Shown: positions 11,703 to 22,567, counted from the first letter of the stretch. The stretch: DNA of 36,314 bases from Gnetum montanum (GCA_015680685.1 MNCI01003777.1:4838-41151); one strand, 5' to 3'. Notes: a model not told the origin generated them from the letters alone. Translations and numbers: made by a program.

Positions 11703-12606
11703 TGGTAAGTAATGAGGTATCCCTATGCCTAACCATATGAATCACAAAGCATTCATGCACAATTCAATCAAATTTCGTGGACTTTATAGTTTCTGGTACA
11801 CTAGTCTTCTAAGAAGTGAACCTTGCCCTAAGGTCATTTGTTGTCTTCCCAATTATATTTTTGAAGCATAATGATATGGTTAAGAGTAATCGATGCATAT
11901 TATTTTTATCATTTTATGTTTTATGTTTTATGTTTTTGGGTACTTGAAGAGAGAGAGAGATAGAGTAATTTAATGGTTAATCTAAATTAACTAACTAACT
12001 AGTCTCTAACTAATCCTAACATAAGCATTCATTTCCACTTTCCATACACATCTTGAACCCACATATCCACTACTAGGTTACCAAGTGCTACACTACTGAG
12101 CACACCAAGCACTAATGTTGCTAGGATTGCCAAACAAATACATGTTACGCTTGAAGCAATCGTACTTATGTATTTAATCTATCTAGCCTATCTCTTTTAA
12201 TTATCTTAATTAGCTTAATTACTGGAAAATATTGAATAACTAATTGAAAACATTGAATGCATAAATAAAATATTTAATCTATCTAAAATGCTACAAGGTT
12301 TATCAGAAAGCTCGTCCTTATTTCCACACACACTGTTGTGCTCAAATACAACAATGCTTGAATAAAGATCTGTACATTCAATGAATCCTGTTGTGGGCAC
12401 TGGGGAAAATATTCTAACTCTCAAATGAGAGAATTGTATTGCTCCACTACTACTATGATAAGACATGCCATAAATGCAACTAATGAGCTTGTATTTAGAG
12501 GCAAACTTAGACCTTGCATCGGTAGGGCATAGTCAACGCATGAAATGATGCATCAATGGAGCATAGTTGATGATGCTTAGTCAACACAACCAACCGTGAC
12601 TCATAA
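11703..12606 (-). repeat. 5' LTR of element A (~904 bp)
   Basis: The lower edge, TGGTAAGTAATGAGG, differs from the TGATGAGTGGCGAGG edge of the S and D LTRs by transitions only. The upper edge is ACTCATAA against ACTCATCA in D. Internal blocks shared with the other LTRs include repeated (T)ACCAAG units near 12080-12150 and a degraded TATA (TATTTAG near 12491). Heavy transition damage marks it as one of the oldest copies. If it inserted normally, the flanking five bases ACAGT (12607-12611) should recur at the other end of the element. Confidence 0.75.
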
Positions 12607-14815
12607 ACAGTGATAGGTTCATATTTTATGTCTTGTTTTGGAGTGGTGATGTTTGTTGAATTTTTCATATGATTAGCAGGCATTATTCTGATGAAGAAGG
12701 GTGTTGCACCAAATTGGCCCTATGCTAGATTTGATGTGCTAGTAGGTCTACGAGTTTTACACTTGCACGTGGGAACTATCTTAAAGAAAGAGCGTTTTTG
12801 AGTTTGTGGTTGAGATCTACTAGCATTATCATTTTCATGTATGTTCACAGCACAAGTGGCATTTTTCCATTGATGCTATGATGTCAAACCTTCTTGTGTT
12901 GTTGGCAATGGCATGTGATGCAGAAAAGTATGAGAATATTGAGGATATGATAGAGGGTAAGAGGCATGAGACGGTGATTCCATAAAAGATGTCATGGGTT
13001 AATGATATTTGGAAGAGTGGTAGTAGTAATTTGAGCTAGAGGAAGTTGAACCAGTTGGGAAAATAGGTTGTTGAACTTAATATCTATATGGGTCCGGCTA
13101 GCTGTAAGGGTAGTGCCAATTTGATGATGGCCTCCTCTATGCCTATGGGTTTTTCCACTATGCTTGATAGTATTTTTGAGGCTAATAAGAATCCCCACTA
13201 GGATAGTACTGTTGGTTGTAGAATTGTCTATCAGTACCTTGTGAAAAAGTTAATTTCCTAAGAATTTACCTTTGTATGAACTTGGGACTCAAAGCAAAAG
13301 CCCAATACTCATGTAGACATAACATGACTAAGAAATAGCCCTTTATATGATCATATAGGTAGATGTCACATCCATCATCATATTTTGTGATTGAGTTTAT
13401 AGCCTCTTCACCTATAACCATTTTTCCTTTTTTCCAATAAGTGTTCCTACCAATTTCTTGGTTCTTTTTCCTCTTCTTGTTTTGATCACTTGATTCTTTT
13501 TGTGTTATCCTCTATGCTACAATTTTTACGTAAGTTGTAACTTTGTCATTCATCAACTCCCACATCTTATCTAACCTTACTTCAAGCTTATCGATAGACT
13601 TTTATATTTGCAAGGTTTGTTGTAAAATCACCTCATCGAGAGCTACCTCTTTTTCCTAATCATAGATATGAACCCTCTTCTTTTAAAGAGTTGGATCCCA
13701 ATTATATTCCTCTACATTCACTCATTTACATAGCTCTCCTTCTTCTTTTTCCACCCACTCAATTAGTCTTTGTATCTGATGGGTTTGTAATTCGTATAAC
13801 TGACCTTGGGCATAAATCTCAAGGGTCTTCCTCATTTAATTATGAAGCCCATCTATGATGTGGAAAATTTTCTATTTTTGAGAGAAAAAATGACTTGGGC
13901 ATCTATGTAGTAGAGAATAGTATCTATCCAAGGCCACATCCAAGGATTCATGATTTGCTTACTTTCATCCTTGGATTTGTTTTCTTAGGTTGAACACTCT
14001 CACATAGGTTTGGTATTTTTCATTGAAGAGCTTTGACATTGTGGACCATCAATGAATGGAATTCAATTCCAACAATCTATACTTTTAGCTTCTTCTATTA
14101 GTGTCCTAAAAAAGAGCTTATGCTTTTGCCACCTACATTCAATGTTTTGTAAGGCAAAGGCATCATGGCATGTTGTGAATCAAAATTATAGCCTCCCCTA
14201 AATTTAGGAATGTTTTCCATATCAAGCCACTTGATGTGGCTATCACTTTGATGCCTTTGGGGCATTTGAATTATCTTCTTAATCCATGTTATATCCCTAG
14301 TAGCCAACAAGGGTTCATTTTCATCAAACATGTTATGGTGATTATCTCTATTTCTATTTATCTAATAGTGATGATATCATCCATGATCACTTTAATGTCT
14401 TTGATTTTTCCCTTGGGTTCAATTTCTATTTTCATCTAGGCCCCATAGTGGAGCTCTATCTGTATACCTATGTTCATCTTCGTCAAAACTAGACATTGAA
14501 GAGGAAGAGGAAGATGAGGAACTGGGAGAATCACCATGGCTCCTATATCTCTCTCCATGGTCCCTTAATCTATGTTTTCTAGGTTTAGAAGAGGTCCTAG
14601 GCCTTGAAGCCCTCCTTATTCTAGGGCTTACTCCATCTCGTCTAGAATTGTCTACACCACTTAACGTAGTCCTTGCATGTAGTAAGGATGGAAATGAGCA
14701 TATGAAGCCCTTACTTGAGGTTATTCACTTCAATTCTCTTTAGTATAGAATCTATCATTTCTCCTATGAGTGTTTTCATCATACGATGTGTTATGGGTCC
14801 TATGTGAAGGAGACA
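12607..14815 (-). pseudogene. Element B gag and start of pol linker, broken and cut by element A
   Basis: A minus-strand frame starts with ATG at 14815 (MSPSHRTHNTSY). At 14331-14098 it carries ENEPLLATRD then IKWLDMENIPKFRGGYN, homologous to the gag cores of elements D (RLDMNNIPQFEGGYN) and A. Near 13370-13340 CDIYLYDHIKG matches the short Cys/His motif of A gag. The part at 12900-12607 is one frame of Gln/Asn-rich linker with two stops and ends exactly at the outer edge of the A LTR. So A interrupts B, and the rest of B is not visible. Compared with D, B gag is about 380 bases shorter before the core. Confidence 0.65.
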
Positions 14816-14923
14816 TGGTTTTATCATGTGTGACTTAAAATATTAATATTTTCTAAAAGATAAATTGTTAACACTTTTACAATGATTGTCTATAATATAA
14901 CTAATCTAGATAGCTAGCACCAT

Positions 14924-14940
14924 CCCCAACAACAGCACCA
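14924..14940 (-). other. Primer-binding site of element B (tRNA-Asp type)
   Basis: The minus strand reads TGGTGCTGTTGTTGGGG one base after the LTR edge at 14942. It matches the tRNA-Asp-type site TGGCGCCGTTGCCGGGG at 13 of 17 positions, and every difference is C to T on this strand. Confidence 0.75.
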
Positions 14941-14941
14941 A

Positions 14942-16816
14942 TGATGAGCGACAAGTACCCCCTACATCAAACCATATGAATTATGAGCATTCACATGCAA
15001 CCTAATCGAATTTCATGGATGGAACGAGTTACGCATCTAAATCATTAAGCATTGATCGTAGTTCACTGTCTTCCCACTTGGACTAGTGGTAGCTTCGTCA
15101 CGTATGATTTAGTCCAAAGTGAGACGTATGATGGTTGATGTTGTTGTTGCTTTATGCTACTCCTAAAGATAATAAAGAAATTAATTATTTAATCCAATTA
15201 ACAACATGAAGATAATTGCTAAATTAGCCTATAAGCAATGAGTGTATGTTCTAAGCTTGTCATACATATCTTAAACTCACATATCCACTACTAGGTGATG
15301 AGTGGCAAGGTACCCCTACACCCAACCATACAAATCACTAAGGCATTTACACGCAATCCAGTTGAATTTTGTGGACCTATAGTTCTCTAGTGCACTAGTT
15401 CCTCTAGGAAGTGAAATGGGTGTTGAGAACATTCATTGTCTTCCCAACTACACTTGTGAAGCTTAAGGGTATGGTTTAAGTGTAATTGCGGTACATGATT
15501 TTTCTTATTTTATGTTTTATAAATTTAATTGCCTACAATAAGAATGAAAGGTAGAGTAATTTAAGATCTACTTCATTACTGCCTAGCTAGCCTAACACAA
15601 GTAACTGCCCCACTTTCCTAGACACATCTTGAACACATATAGTGCTACTAGGCTACCAAATGTTAAGCATTACTTGGTTACCAAGTACTATATGTATGCT
15701 CGAAGTGGTTGTGCTTGTGTTCATTAACAATTAGAAATTAATTGCTTAATTGAAATGGATCAAAGTAAAGTGCATGAAAGTAAAATGCATTAAAGTAAAG
15801 TGCATTAAAGAAAACATTAATCTATTCTCAGTGCTACAAGGATTGTCAAAAGAGTTCATTTTTATTCTTATCACATTGCTGTGCTCAGGTACATCAGTGT
15901 TCAAACAAAGATTCGTACACACTTAGACTCATGCTGCAGGTACTCAGAAAATATTCTAACTTTGCAGAAAATAAACTGCAAGAGCTTTGCTACTCTGATT
16001 AAAAAACTATACCAAAACTGACTAGAAGTTATGAGCCTAAGCACTTTATTTATAGGTTGGCATATATCCCTCGACATCGCATCTTAGCATTGAGTATCCA
16101 ACGTTAGATACCTGACATCGAAGAAGATGAAAAATGTGATTCATCAATAGGATTACTAAGTGTTATGCTACTGGGCAAACCAAGCAATAAAGTTGCTAGG
16201 ATTACCAAGAAAATATGTGTTTATGCTTGAAACTAGTTGCACTCATTCTACAAATTGATTAATGTGCATGGAAATGTAAATATTGACTACATACATGAAT
16301 TTAAAGTGCATTAAAGTAAATTTAATCTAAGTCAAAGTGTTGCAATGAATAGGAATCAATCTTGATCTTATTGTTGTTCATGGAATGTGTCTAGGCACAT
16401 TGCCACTTGAATAAGATGTCATACAACTAACTCAAATCCACATTGCCGACACTCACTAACTGTTATCTAAGACTACAAAATAAAACTACAAGGGTTCAGC
16501 TACTCTATTAATAAAAGAATGCCAAATACATGGTAGGAACATGCATATTTATAGGCGAAAACACACATTGTGTCAACGCGTACACATCAACACATGTGTT
16601 GACGAGATCACCTTAACACATATGTGTTAATGGGACTATGTCAATGTGTACCCGTCGATGCAGCTACAATATTGTATCTATGACATCGAAGATGTAATGT
16701 AGCATCTATGATGTAGTAGCCAACCGATATGCATCGACAAGGATGCTACAATGCAAATGTAATGTAGCATCTATGACATAGCATCTACGATATCTCAGCC
16801 AACTGATGCTTCATCA
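14942..16816 (-). repeat. LTR of element B, interrupted by solo LTR C
   Basis: The lower edge is TGATGAGCGACAAG next to the primer site. The upper edge is CTTCATCA at 16809-16816. The LTR is split: 14942-15295 and 16152-16816, about 1019 bp once solo LTR C and one target copy are removed. A TATAAATA box (minus strand) lies at 16546-16553. Between it and the upper edge are tandem and inverted motif blocks (ACACATGTGTTGAC-like, then repeated ATGTAATGTAGCATCTATGA units). Immediately beyond the upper edge is a polypurine tract, so this LTR may be shared by two tandem element copies. Confidence 0.75.
15296..16146 (-). mobile_element. Solo LTR C nested inside LTR B (851 bp)
   Basis: It begins TGATGAGTGGCAAGGTACCCC and ends GATTCATCA, the same family ends as the other LTRs here. 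Flanking five-base target copies are CTAGG (15291-15295) and ATAGG (16147-16151), one mismatch. LTR B sequence continues on both sides. No primer site or internal region is present, so the two LTRs of an inserted element recombined to leave one. A TATAAATA box lies at 16047-16054 on the minus strand. Confidence 0.8.
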
Positions 16817-16818
16817 TA

Positions 16819-16833
16819 CCCCCACAACTAAGT
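16819..16833 (-). other. Polypurine tract abutting the outer edge of LTR B
   Basis: The minus strand reads ACTTAGTTGTGGGGG, then TA, then the LTR start TGATGAAG. The 15 bases are identical to those after the integrase of element A (5450-5464). Their position marks the 3' end of an internal region lying at higher coordinates. Confidence 0.65.
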
Positions 16834-17393
16834 AAAAACTCATCCTCGATTTGATATGATAGGACCAAGCTTTCTTTAGAAAAAATTGGGAATGATGGGA
16901 TTATTTACTAACACTCACTATTAGCTAACTCTAAGTGCCGCATTACAAAATATGCATGATTTCATCTTCTTTGAAGAAGAACAAACTATCTAAGAAGTCA
17001 TTCTAGATTTTCCTTTAATATTTGTACTATACAATTTGTCTCATGTTGTAACATTCAATATTTATCTAAGAATTCACATTTATGCCATGTTGATTTGTTA
17101 TTTATGTTAGATTAATATTTAGATATGTTTTTTGCTAAAATTACCTTAGGATGCATTAAGAGCTTTTAGTTAATAAATGAAGAAATAGCCTTTTTAAAGT
17201 TAATATACAAACGATACATTATTTTATAAGTAGATATATCTATAATTTAACACATCATAAATATAGTTCAATAGTGTTACCTTACAAATAAGGCAAATAT
17301 CAATTAGGATAAGTCTCAAAGTATTCATATAGTGGTTTCTACTTTGTTACTAGTGTCTTTCGATTGGATTAGTAGTGATGCTTTTCTTACCAT

Positions 17394-17720
17394 ATGAGAT
17401 TTCTTGGCTGTATCTTTTTACCTCATTATCTCAATTATTGAACAGGTTTAAGGGCAACATATATGCTAAAGTTTTAAAGCGGGTTGACAAAGGTCTCACT
17501 TTTCTAGGTTGGATTGTGTTATTGTGTTTTGGAAAGGAGGAGGTGGTGGTGGTGGATGGGGTATGAGATTGTTTGGCTTTATCTTTTTACCTCATTATTT
17601 TAGTTGTTAACCAATGTTAAGAGGGGCATATGTGCTAAAGTTTTAAAGTGGGTAGATAGAGTTTGCACTTTTGTAGGTTGGAACATGGTACCATGTTTTG
17701 GAAAGGGAAAGGGAGGTTAG
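17394..17720. repeat. Diverged tandem duplication, unit ~169 bp
   Basis: Unit 1 starts at 17394 and unit 2 at 17563, both with ATGAGATT. Shared landmarks are TATCTTTTTACCTCATTAT, GCTAAAGTTTTAAAG, CTAGGTTGG/GTAGGTTGG and TGTTTTGGAAAGG. The copies differ at many positions, so the duplication is old. A GGTGGT simple run closes unit 1. No coding function is evident. Confidence 0.7.
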
Positions 17721-17934
17721 ACCCCAAAAAATGAACAATAATTTTAAAAATTTAGGGTACATTAGATCACCAACATAGAAGAGAAATGTTGCAACATGGG
17801 AAGGAATACAATGTTCTGCTAATACTAATCCTAATCTGAATTACAACTATTTGGTCATATTATCCAATATATATAGCTAACATGATACTTTTATAGAACT
17901 TATTCATAATATTCATAATGGTGTCAAATTAACA

Positions 17935-18005
17935 TATCCCTTGGAATTGAACTTGTAACTTGCAAACTACAAGTCACATGCTTTAACCAAGCAATGCCTT
18001 ATTCA
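17935..18005 (-). repeat. tRNA-like (possible SINE) fragment
   Basis: The minus strand shows TTGCTTGGTTAAAGCATG (D-arm-like), a possible anticodon stem ACTTG/CAAGT, and AGTTCAATTCC (B-box-like). The order and spacing resemble a decayed tRNA or tRNA-derived SINE head. Ends and target copies could not be fixed. Confidence 0.3.
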
Positions 18006-18835
18006 TGAATTATGATGGTTAAATACACCTCAGAAGCTACTTTATCTATAGTTTGTCTCTACACTTGCATCATTTGGCTTAGGCTACAAGAAAATTAATG
18101 GCTTCATTGAACAAAAAAAAAAGACTTAATCAGTCTTGGAATTACTTGGATGAGATGAAACTTATGTGTTCTTTGTAGAAATTTTGGTAGTGTTGCATTC
18201 CTAGACTTTTCAATACTTATGCACAGAAGCACAAGGAATTTACAAATCTTTGGATAGTTTCAAATTATAAAATAGTTTTGTGAATCATTAGCTTGCCTGC
18301 TTGTCCTATGGATCATGAAGACATTGTTTAACATTAGTGCAATTAACTTTTTATTCACATCATCATATGTGGATACTAGACCATCCAATGCTTTAATGGT
18401 TTTAAAGCTAATTGATGTTAAATTATGTCTAAATTGTAATGATAAGATCAATTATGTCTCAATTGTGATGATAACTTATGATAACTTCAAGCACAACAAC
18501 AACTCTTGGAGCTGACATTATCTTGGTGCATCCTACTTGACATCTTATTGAAGTCAATTGAAGTCCTTATATTGATTGACCAACTTTTCAAGCTACATAA
18601 TTCTATAGGATTGGATTAGGCATATTTTGCAAAATGTTTCAAAGGACATAATCTTTATAAATTTAAGTAGGCTTTTAAAGTAATATGTAAGAGGGAGATA
18701 TTTTGCCAATTGTAATGAGAAATATTTCATGAATGGTAACAAATTGTAATGGGCAAAAATTTTACAACATGTATAGTAGATTGAATCTAAAACCAATTCT
18801 CCTCAATATAATGTCCTACCACTAAGTTAGCATTT

Positions 18836-19754
18836 ATGATTGATGAGTGGCGAGGTACCCCTACACTCAACCATACGAAACGAGCGTCGCACGCGTGATC
18901 CGGTCGAACTCCGCAGATGGACTAGTTGTGGCACCTAGATAGTTAGTCTTAGGTTGCAATTCGCTGTCTTCCCATCTAGACTAGTTTTGCATATGTCACG
19001 TATGGTTTAGTCTAGATGAGGTGTATGATGTGTTCCTAATCTAGTGCTACTCCTGAAGGCAGTGGAAAATAATACTAACTAAGCTAAGCTAAGAGGAAAA
19101 GGGTAAGAAAATCTAATCTAGCCTAAGTGCGCCGAGCAACCGATTCCTTGATCAACTGTACACATCTTGGACCTCGTGCACGACTGCCACTGGGACTACC
19201 AAGCATAGGCCTAGGTACGCCACTGGGATTACCAAGCGCAGTCCCCAAATACGCCACTGGGTTACCAAACGTAGATCCCCCTAGCTACACCACTGGGCTA
19301 CCAAGCAGTCACACTTAAATGCTCGTAATCAAGTCGTACTCATTCCACACTACTAAGAGAAAGCAATAAATAACAATAAATAAACTAAGTGAATGCTGCA
19401 ATGATGAAGTAATCTCGATCTTTATTGCCAGTCATGTGCGTGTCCAAGTACGGCACACTCGAATAAAGACACCGTACAATCACATTCACCACACTGCGGG
19501 CAGACACGGGAAAATTCTAACTCTGGAGGGATCAAACTGCCATAGCTTCGCTACCTAAAACTGGGATGGAAATGAGGGAGAGCCGCCTCTTATTTATAGA
19601 AATTGCGGTTGACTGCGATATCGCGTACGTGATATCGCGGCCCATGATCCATCGCGACCCATGATACAACGTGGGTACCTTAAAGTGGGTGCCTTATCGT
19701 GGATGCCTTAACGCAGCCGCCAGCACTATGTGCAATTCATGTCTCATCAATGAT
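18836..19754 (-). mobile_element. Solo LTR S with perfect 5-bp target duplication (LTR 18841-19749)
   Basis: The LTR is 909 bp, begins TGATGAGTGGCGAGGTACCC and ends TCTCATCA. It is flanked by identical ATGAT copies at 18836-18840 and 19750-19754. No primer site or polypurine tract lies beside it, so it is a solo LTR. It is CpG-rich and little damaged, hence younger than A, B and C. The minus strand carries TATAAATA at 19591-19598, preceded by repeats of a GATATCGCG motif (about 19616-19640). It is close to the LTR of element D, which shares the same motif and edge. Confidence 0.9.
19186..19306. repeat. Four-copy minisatellite inside solo LTR S
   Basis: Four copies of a GCCACTGGGNTACCAAGC-like core start at 19186, 19219, 19253 and 19289 (spacing 33-36 bp). 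The same core is present in about two copies in the D LTR (34369-34425, reverse orientation) and in two or three decayed copies in LTRs A and C. It lies on the transcribed side of the TATA box. Confidence 0.85.
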
Positions 19755-20555
19755 GTAAACCCTTAATTCAGTACATTAATATTTAACTAATGAAAATTAG
19801 TGGACTTTCTTAAAAGTTGAAAACAATGAATCAAGGTTTAGACAACTCATGTCATTTTAATCATCTCATCATTTAAAACATTTTCAATCATGTAAGTTTT
19901 CAAGGTGTCATAGTATTACCCTTTTCCTTTGGACCTATTATAGTTGGTTTCATTAAGCATAAAATGTATAAAACTATTTTGTAACTTGCATATTGATTAG
20001 GATGAAGCTTAAACTTGGTAGGATAGCTTTTGTATCACAAGGTTATGAGTAAGCAAGGGTAATAGTTTATCTCAATCCTAATCTAATGTCAAAGTTAAAA
20101 TTTATATAATATAATTTTTTTAATAATGAGTTTGGATGTTATGAAATCATATTTGGACCCTAGGTCACAGGTTTAATTCTACTAGGTAGCATTGAGTTAT
20201 AAATTTAAAAAAGAAATCAAAAAAGAAATTTGGAAACTAATTTGACAGATCCAAGGGATCTCAATGAACATAAGTAAAAATTCCAATTTCAATTTTATTT
20301 AAACAATACTATACCTTTGATTCCTAGCTCACAAGTTTGCTAGGAAATTAACTTTATCATCTTTAGGTTCAACCTTTGTATGCGTATTATGTGACCAAAA
20401 AAGTTTTTAAATCACTTTATCTAAATCTATCCACTAGCCCAATATTTCCTTCTATAGATCTTAAACCGCATATTTGAACTTCTTTTCTACCTACTTAATT
20501 AGTTTACTGAGGAACTAAGACATTATGATTTATGTACATTAGAATTCCTAACGTT
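19755..20555. other. AT-rich intergenic DNA, nothing recognised
   Basis: There are no long frames or known motifs. The AT-rich composition with short homopolymer runs resembles old non-coding DNA. Confidence 0.6.
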
Positions 20556-20559
20556 GATA

Positions 20560-21520
20560 ATCTTTCTTTAGTTACAAGATGATATCCCTTGGTTAATGTT
20601 CTTTGTAGATGATATTGTATTAATGGTTTAATTTAGGGAAGCCCTTGTTGCAAAAAATGAAGACTTGGAGAAGTAAAACAGATCATCACCCAAAGCCACA
20701 ATGCTCATCCTGCAAAGCGAGATCTAGGAGGGTTGGTAAATGAGCAAAAAACTAACCTCCTTAAGTGGTTGTGGCCAAGCTCGAACATAGGTCTTCAACT
20801 TAAGAAAGAAGTACCTTACCATTACTCCAAATGATGGTCCCTACTTGGAGAAATACCTTAAAATAGGAAAGGCTAAGAATTAGTAAAAGTAAAATGAATA
20901 ACTTGAAGTGTATTTTTAGTAGTAAAAACAAAAACAAAGGCATCTAGATTAGAATTCAAAACTAAGTTACTCAAATTAAGAAATTCAAATACTCAATTGT
21001 TCAAATGGATGGTGAGATCAACATTTAGAATTGAAGATGAATGAAATGGCAAGAGACTAGTGGTGTGCTTTGTAATAGAAGAATCCCTACTAGGTTGAAG
21101 GAAAAGCACCACTAAACTTGTATCAATCCTATTAGGTTGAGGGGAAAGTCCTTCAAAACTTTTATCAAATCTATGATCTTTCATGTTTAGGATATTGGCT
21201 TCTTAAAAAAATGTGCCATAGATGGGTATCACTGGGAATGATCAAACCAACTCTTCTCTTATTAAGAGAAATTTCGAGATAGCACTTAAAGGTAAGAAGG
21301 AAAGTTGTTTTAGATGGTTTGGTCATGTGCTAAGAAGACCATATCAAACACTTGTTAGAAGAGGTCAGTTTACTAAGGAAAACAACAAAGACAAACCAAA
21401 ACATACTTGATTTACATGTACAAAGAAAGATATCTAAGATTTAGGTACTTAACGAGGTTGGTTCTTCAAAGAAATCAATGGGGAAAAATAATTGACAGCC
21501 AATTCCACATAGTCATGATA
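20560..21520 (+). pseudogene. RTE-like LINE reverse transcriptase remnant, interrupted
   Basis: DIPWLMFFVDDIVLM at 20581-20625 matches the LINE reverse-transcriptase active site (usual box FADD, here FVDD). After about 200 bases of unrelated sequence (about 20690-20870), similarity resumes in another frame with LKCIFSSK, IVQMDGEI (20996 on) and SGVLCNRRIPTRLK (about 21060-21100). It continues at 21222-21410 with FRWFGHVLRRP. These match the C-terminal part of plant RTE-type LINE polyproteins (RWFGHVxRRP and an RRIPxRLKxK stretch). Stops and frame changes are many. It is a 5'-truncated dead copy; the endonuclease is absent. Confidence 0.75.
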
Positions 21521-21986
21521 ACAATTATAAGGATGAGTTGAGCAAGTTGTTTAAAGCCTATTCCAAGATGACATTACATAGTTCGATGTTAGTTGCTAGA
21601 ACACAAGATGTTTTAGCCTTTGCCCACCTGCTCAATGCCTTTGTGTAAATTAATTTTATTTGAGCATATGCTAATATGCATTCTTTTATGTATTTTGTGT
21701 TAATAGAGCATTTGGTTTGTCCACTCTAGCTACTCATTCACATGATCTTTTTAAATGGTACTTATCTCTAATGAAATGAAGGTAGAATACTTGCTCCCAA
21801 TTCACTATCTTTTAAAGTGAATATGCCCATAATGGACAAGCCATCCTTAATACGGATGCATGGGAATTCGCTAACATTTTTGTTCTTGTAATGTGTTAAG
21901 TTGATTACCTGAGGTACATCCCAATTACATGAGCTACATCCTAAGCTATTTCAATTAGAATTTTATCTCACTAGATTTGATTTTGA
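21521..21986. other. Intergenic DNA, nothing recognised
   Basis: There is no credible frame. The start may include the 3' tail of the LINE remnant, but no poly(A) or simple repeat tail was identified. Confidence 0.5.
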
Positions 21987-22218
21987 AAGTATAGCCTGGG
22001 ATGATTTGATTTGAACTTTCAAATCAAGAATCTTAATGCTAACACATTATAAGTATAGCCTGGAACTTTCAAATCAAGAATCTTAATGCTAACACATTAT
22101 TAACTCCCTACATCTGATAGCTATCCTCTAGAAATGATGATGGCCGTAAATCTCGCACCCCAATGATGATGGCCGTAAATCTCGCACCCGTTTTTATTAA
22201 CTTCGTTTTTATTAACTT
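21987..22218. repeat. Cluster of three successive micro tandem duplications
   Basis: Three exact direct duplications follow each other. A 38-base stretch at 22013-22050 recurs at 22063-22100 (with a partly matching AAGTATAGCCTGG lead-in at 21987 and 22051). A 28-base stretch at 22133-22160 recurs at 22162-22189. GTTTTTATTAACTT at 22190-22203 recurs at 22205-22218. Copies within each pair are identical, so the events are recent or the assembly is at fault. Confidence 0.9.
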
Positions 22219-22567
22219 GGGATTCCTGTGTTGCCTATTTTCCATACTCATCCAAACTAATGCCCCAACTTAGACTCTAAGTGACTCCCCCAACTTACCA
22301 GTGATAGCTGTACATTGTTATCGTACTCTTACTGTGAGAATTGCTCTAAGCCGAGCTCTTATTCTCCGAGGGATGCCCTGCATAACTAAGAATGCTCCTT
22401 ACTAAAAGGCTGTCATAGTTGCAAGTTTTTTGTGCAAGTTTTCATTGAAACAATAGCTGCATTTAAGAATTCACGGTTTAAATATGACTTCGATGTATGG
22501 CTCTCACCAGTGACATAGCATTTCAATTTAACATCATCGGCCTGCAACTTCAGAGGTTAACAAAATG

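Larger units (their letters stand above)
5448..12606 (-). mobile_element. Ty3/gypsy LTR retrotransposon A (old; Athila-like non-chromovirus features)
   Basis: Minus-strand order is 5' LTR (11703-12606), primer site (11685-11701), gag, protease, reverse transcriptase, RNase H, integrase, then a polypurine-like tract (5448-5465). The order RT-RNase H-integrase is that of Ty3/gypsy. A tRNA-Asp-type primer site and a DDFSxYG active-site box are features I associate with the Athila branch. No chromodomain is visible. All ORFs are broken by stops and some frameshifts. No matching 3' LTR follows the polypurine-like site. The element may continue through the spacer and the ORF at 658-3361, or its 3' end may have been lost. 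Its 5' LTR edge abuts the gag region of element B, so A most likely inserted into B. Confidence 0.8.
16834..18840. other. AT-rich non-coding DNA, perhaps 3' internal remnant of an upstream gypsy copy
   Basis: No credible gene is visible. The left edge is a polypurine tract with an upstream ATCGAGGATGAG (minus strand), a pattern common near the 3' end of plant gypsy internal regions. A 169-bp tandem duplication lies at 17394-17720, and a tRNA-like fragment at about 17935-18005. The right end is the target site of solo LTR S. No integrase or other domain was recognised. Confidence 0.35.

Noticed and set aside
17375-17566. 63-codon frame over the tandem duplication
   Set aside because: The second unit of the duplication does not preserve the frame, so coding is unlikely.
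18841-19749. Complete retrotransposon at S
   Set aside because: Only one LTR with direct target copies on both sides and no primer site or coding region, hence a solo LTR.
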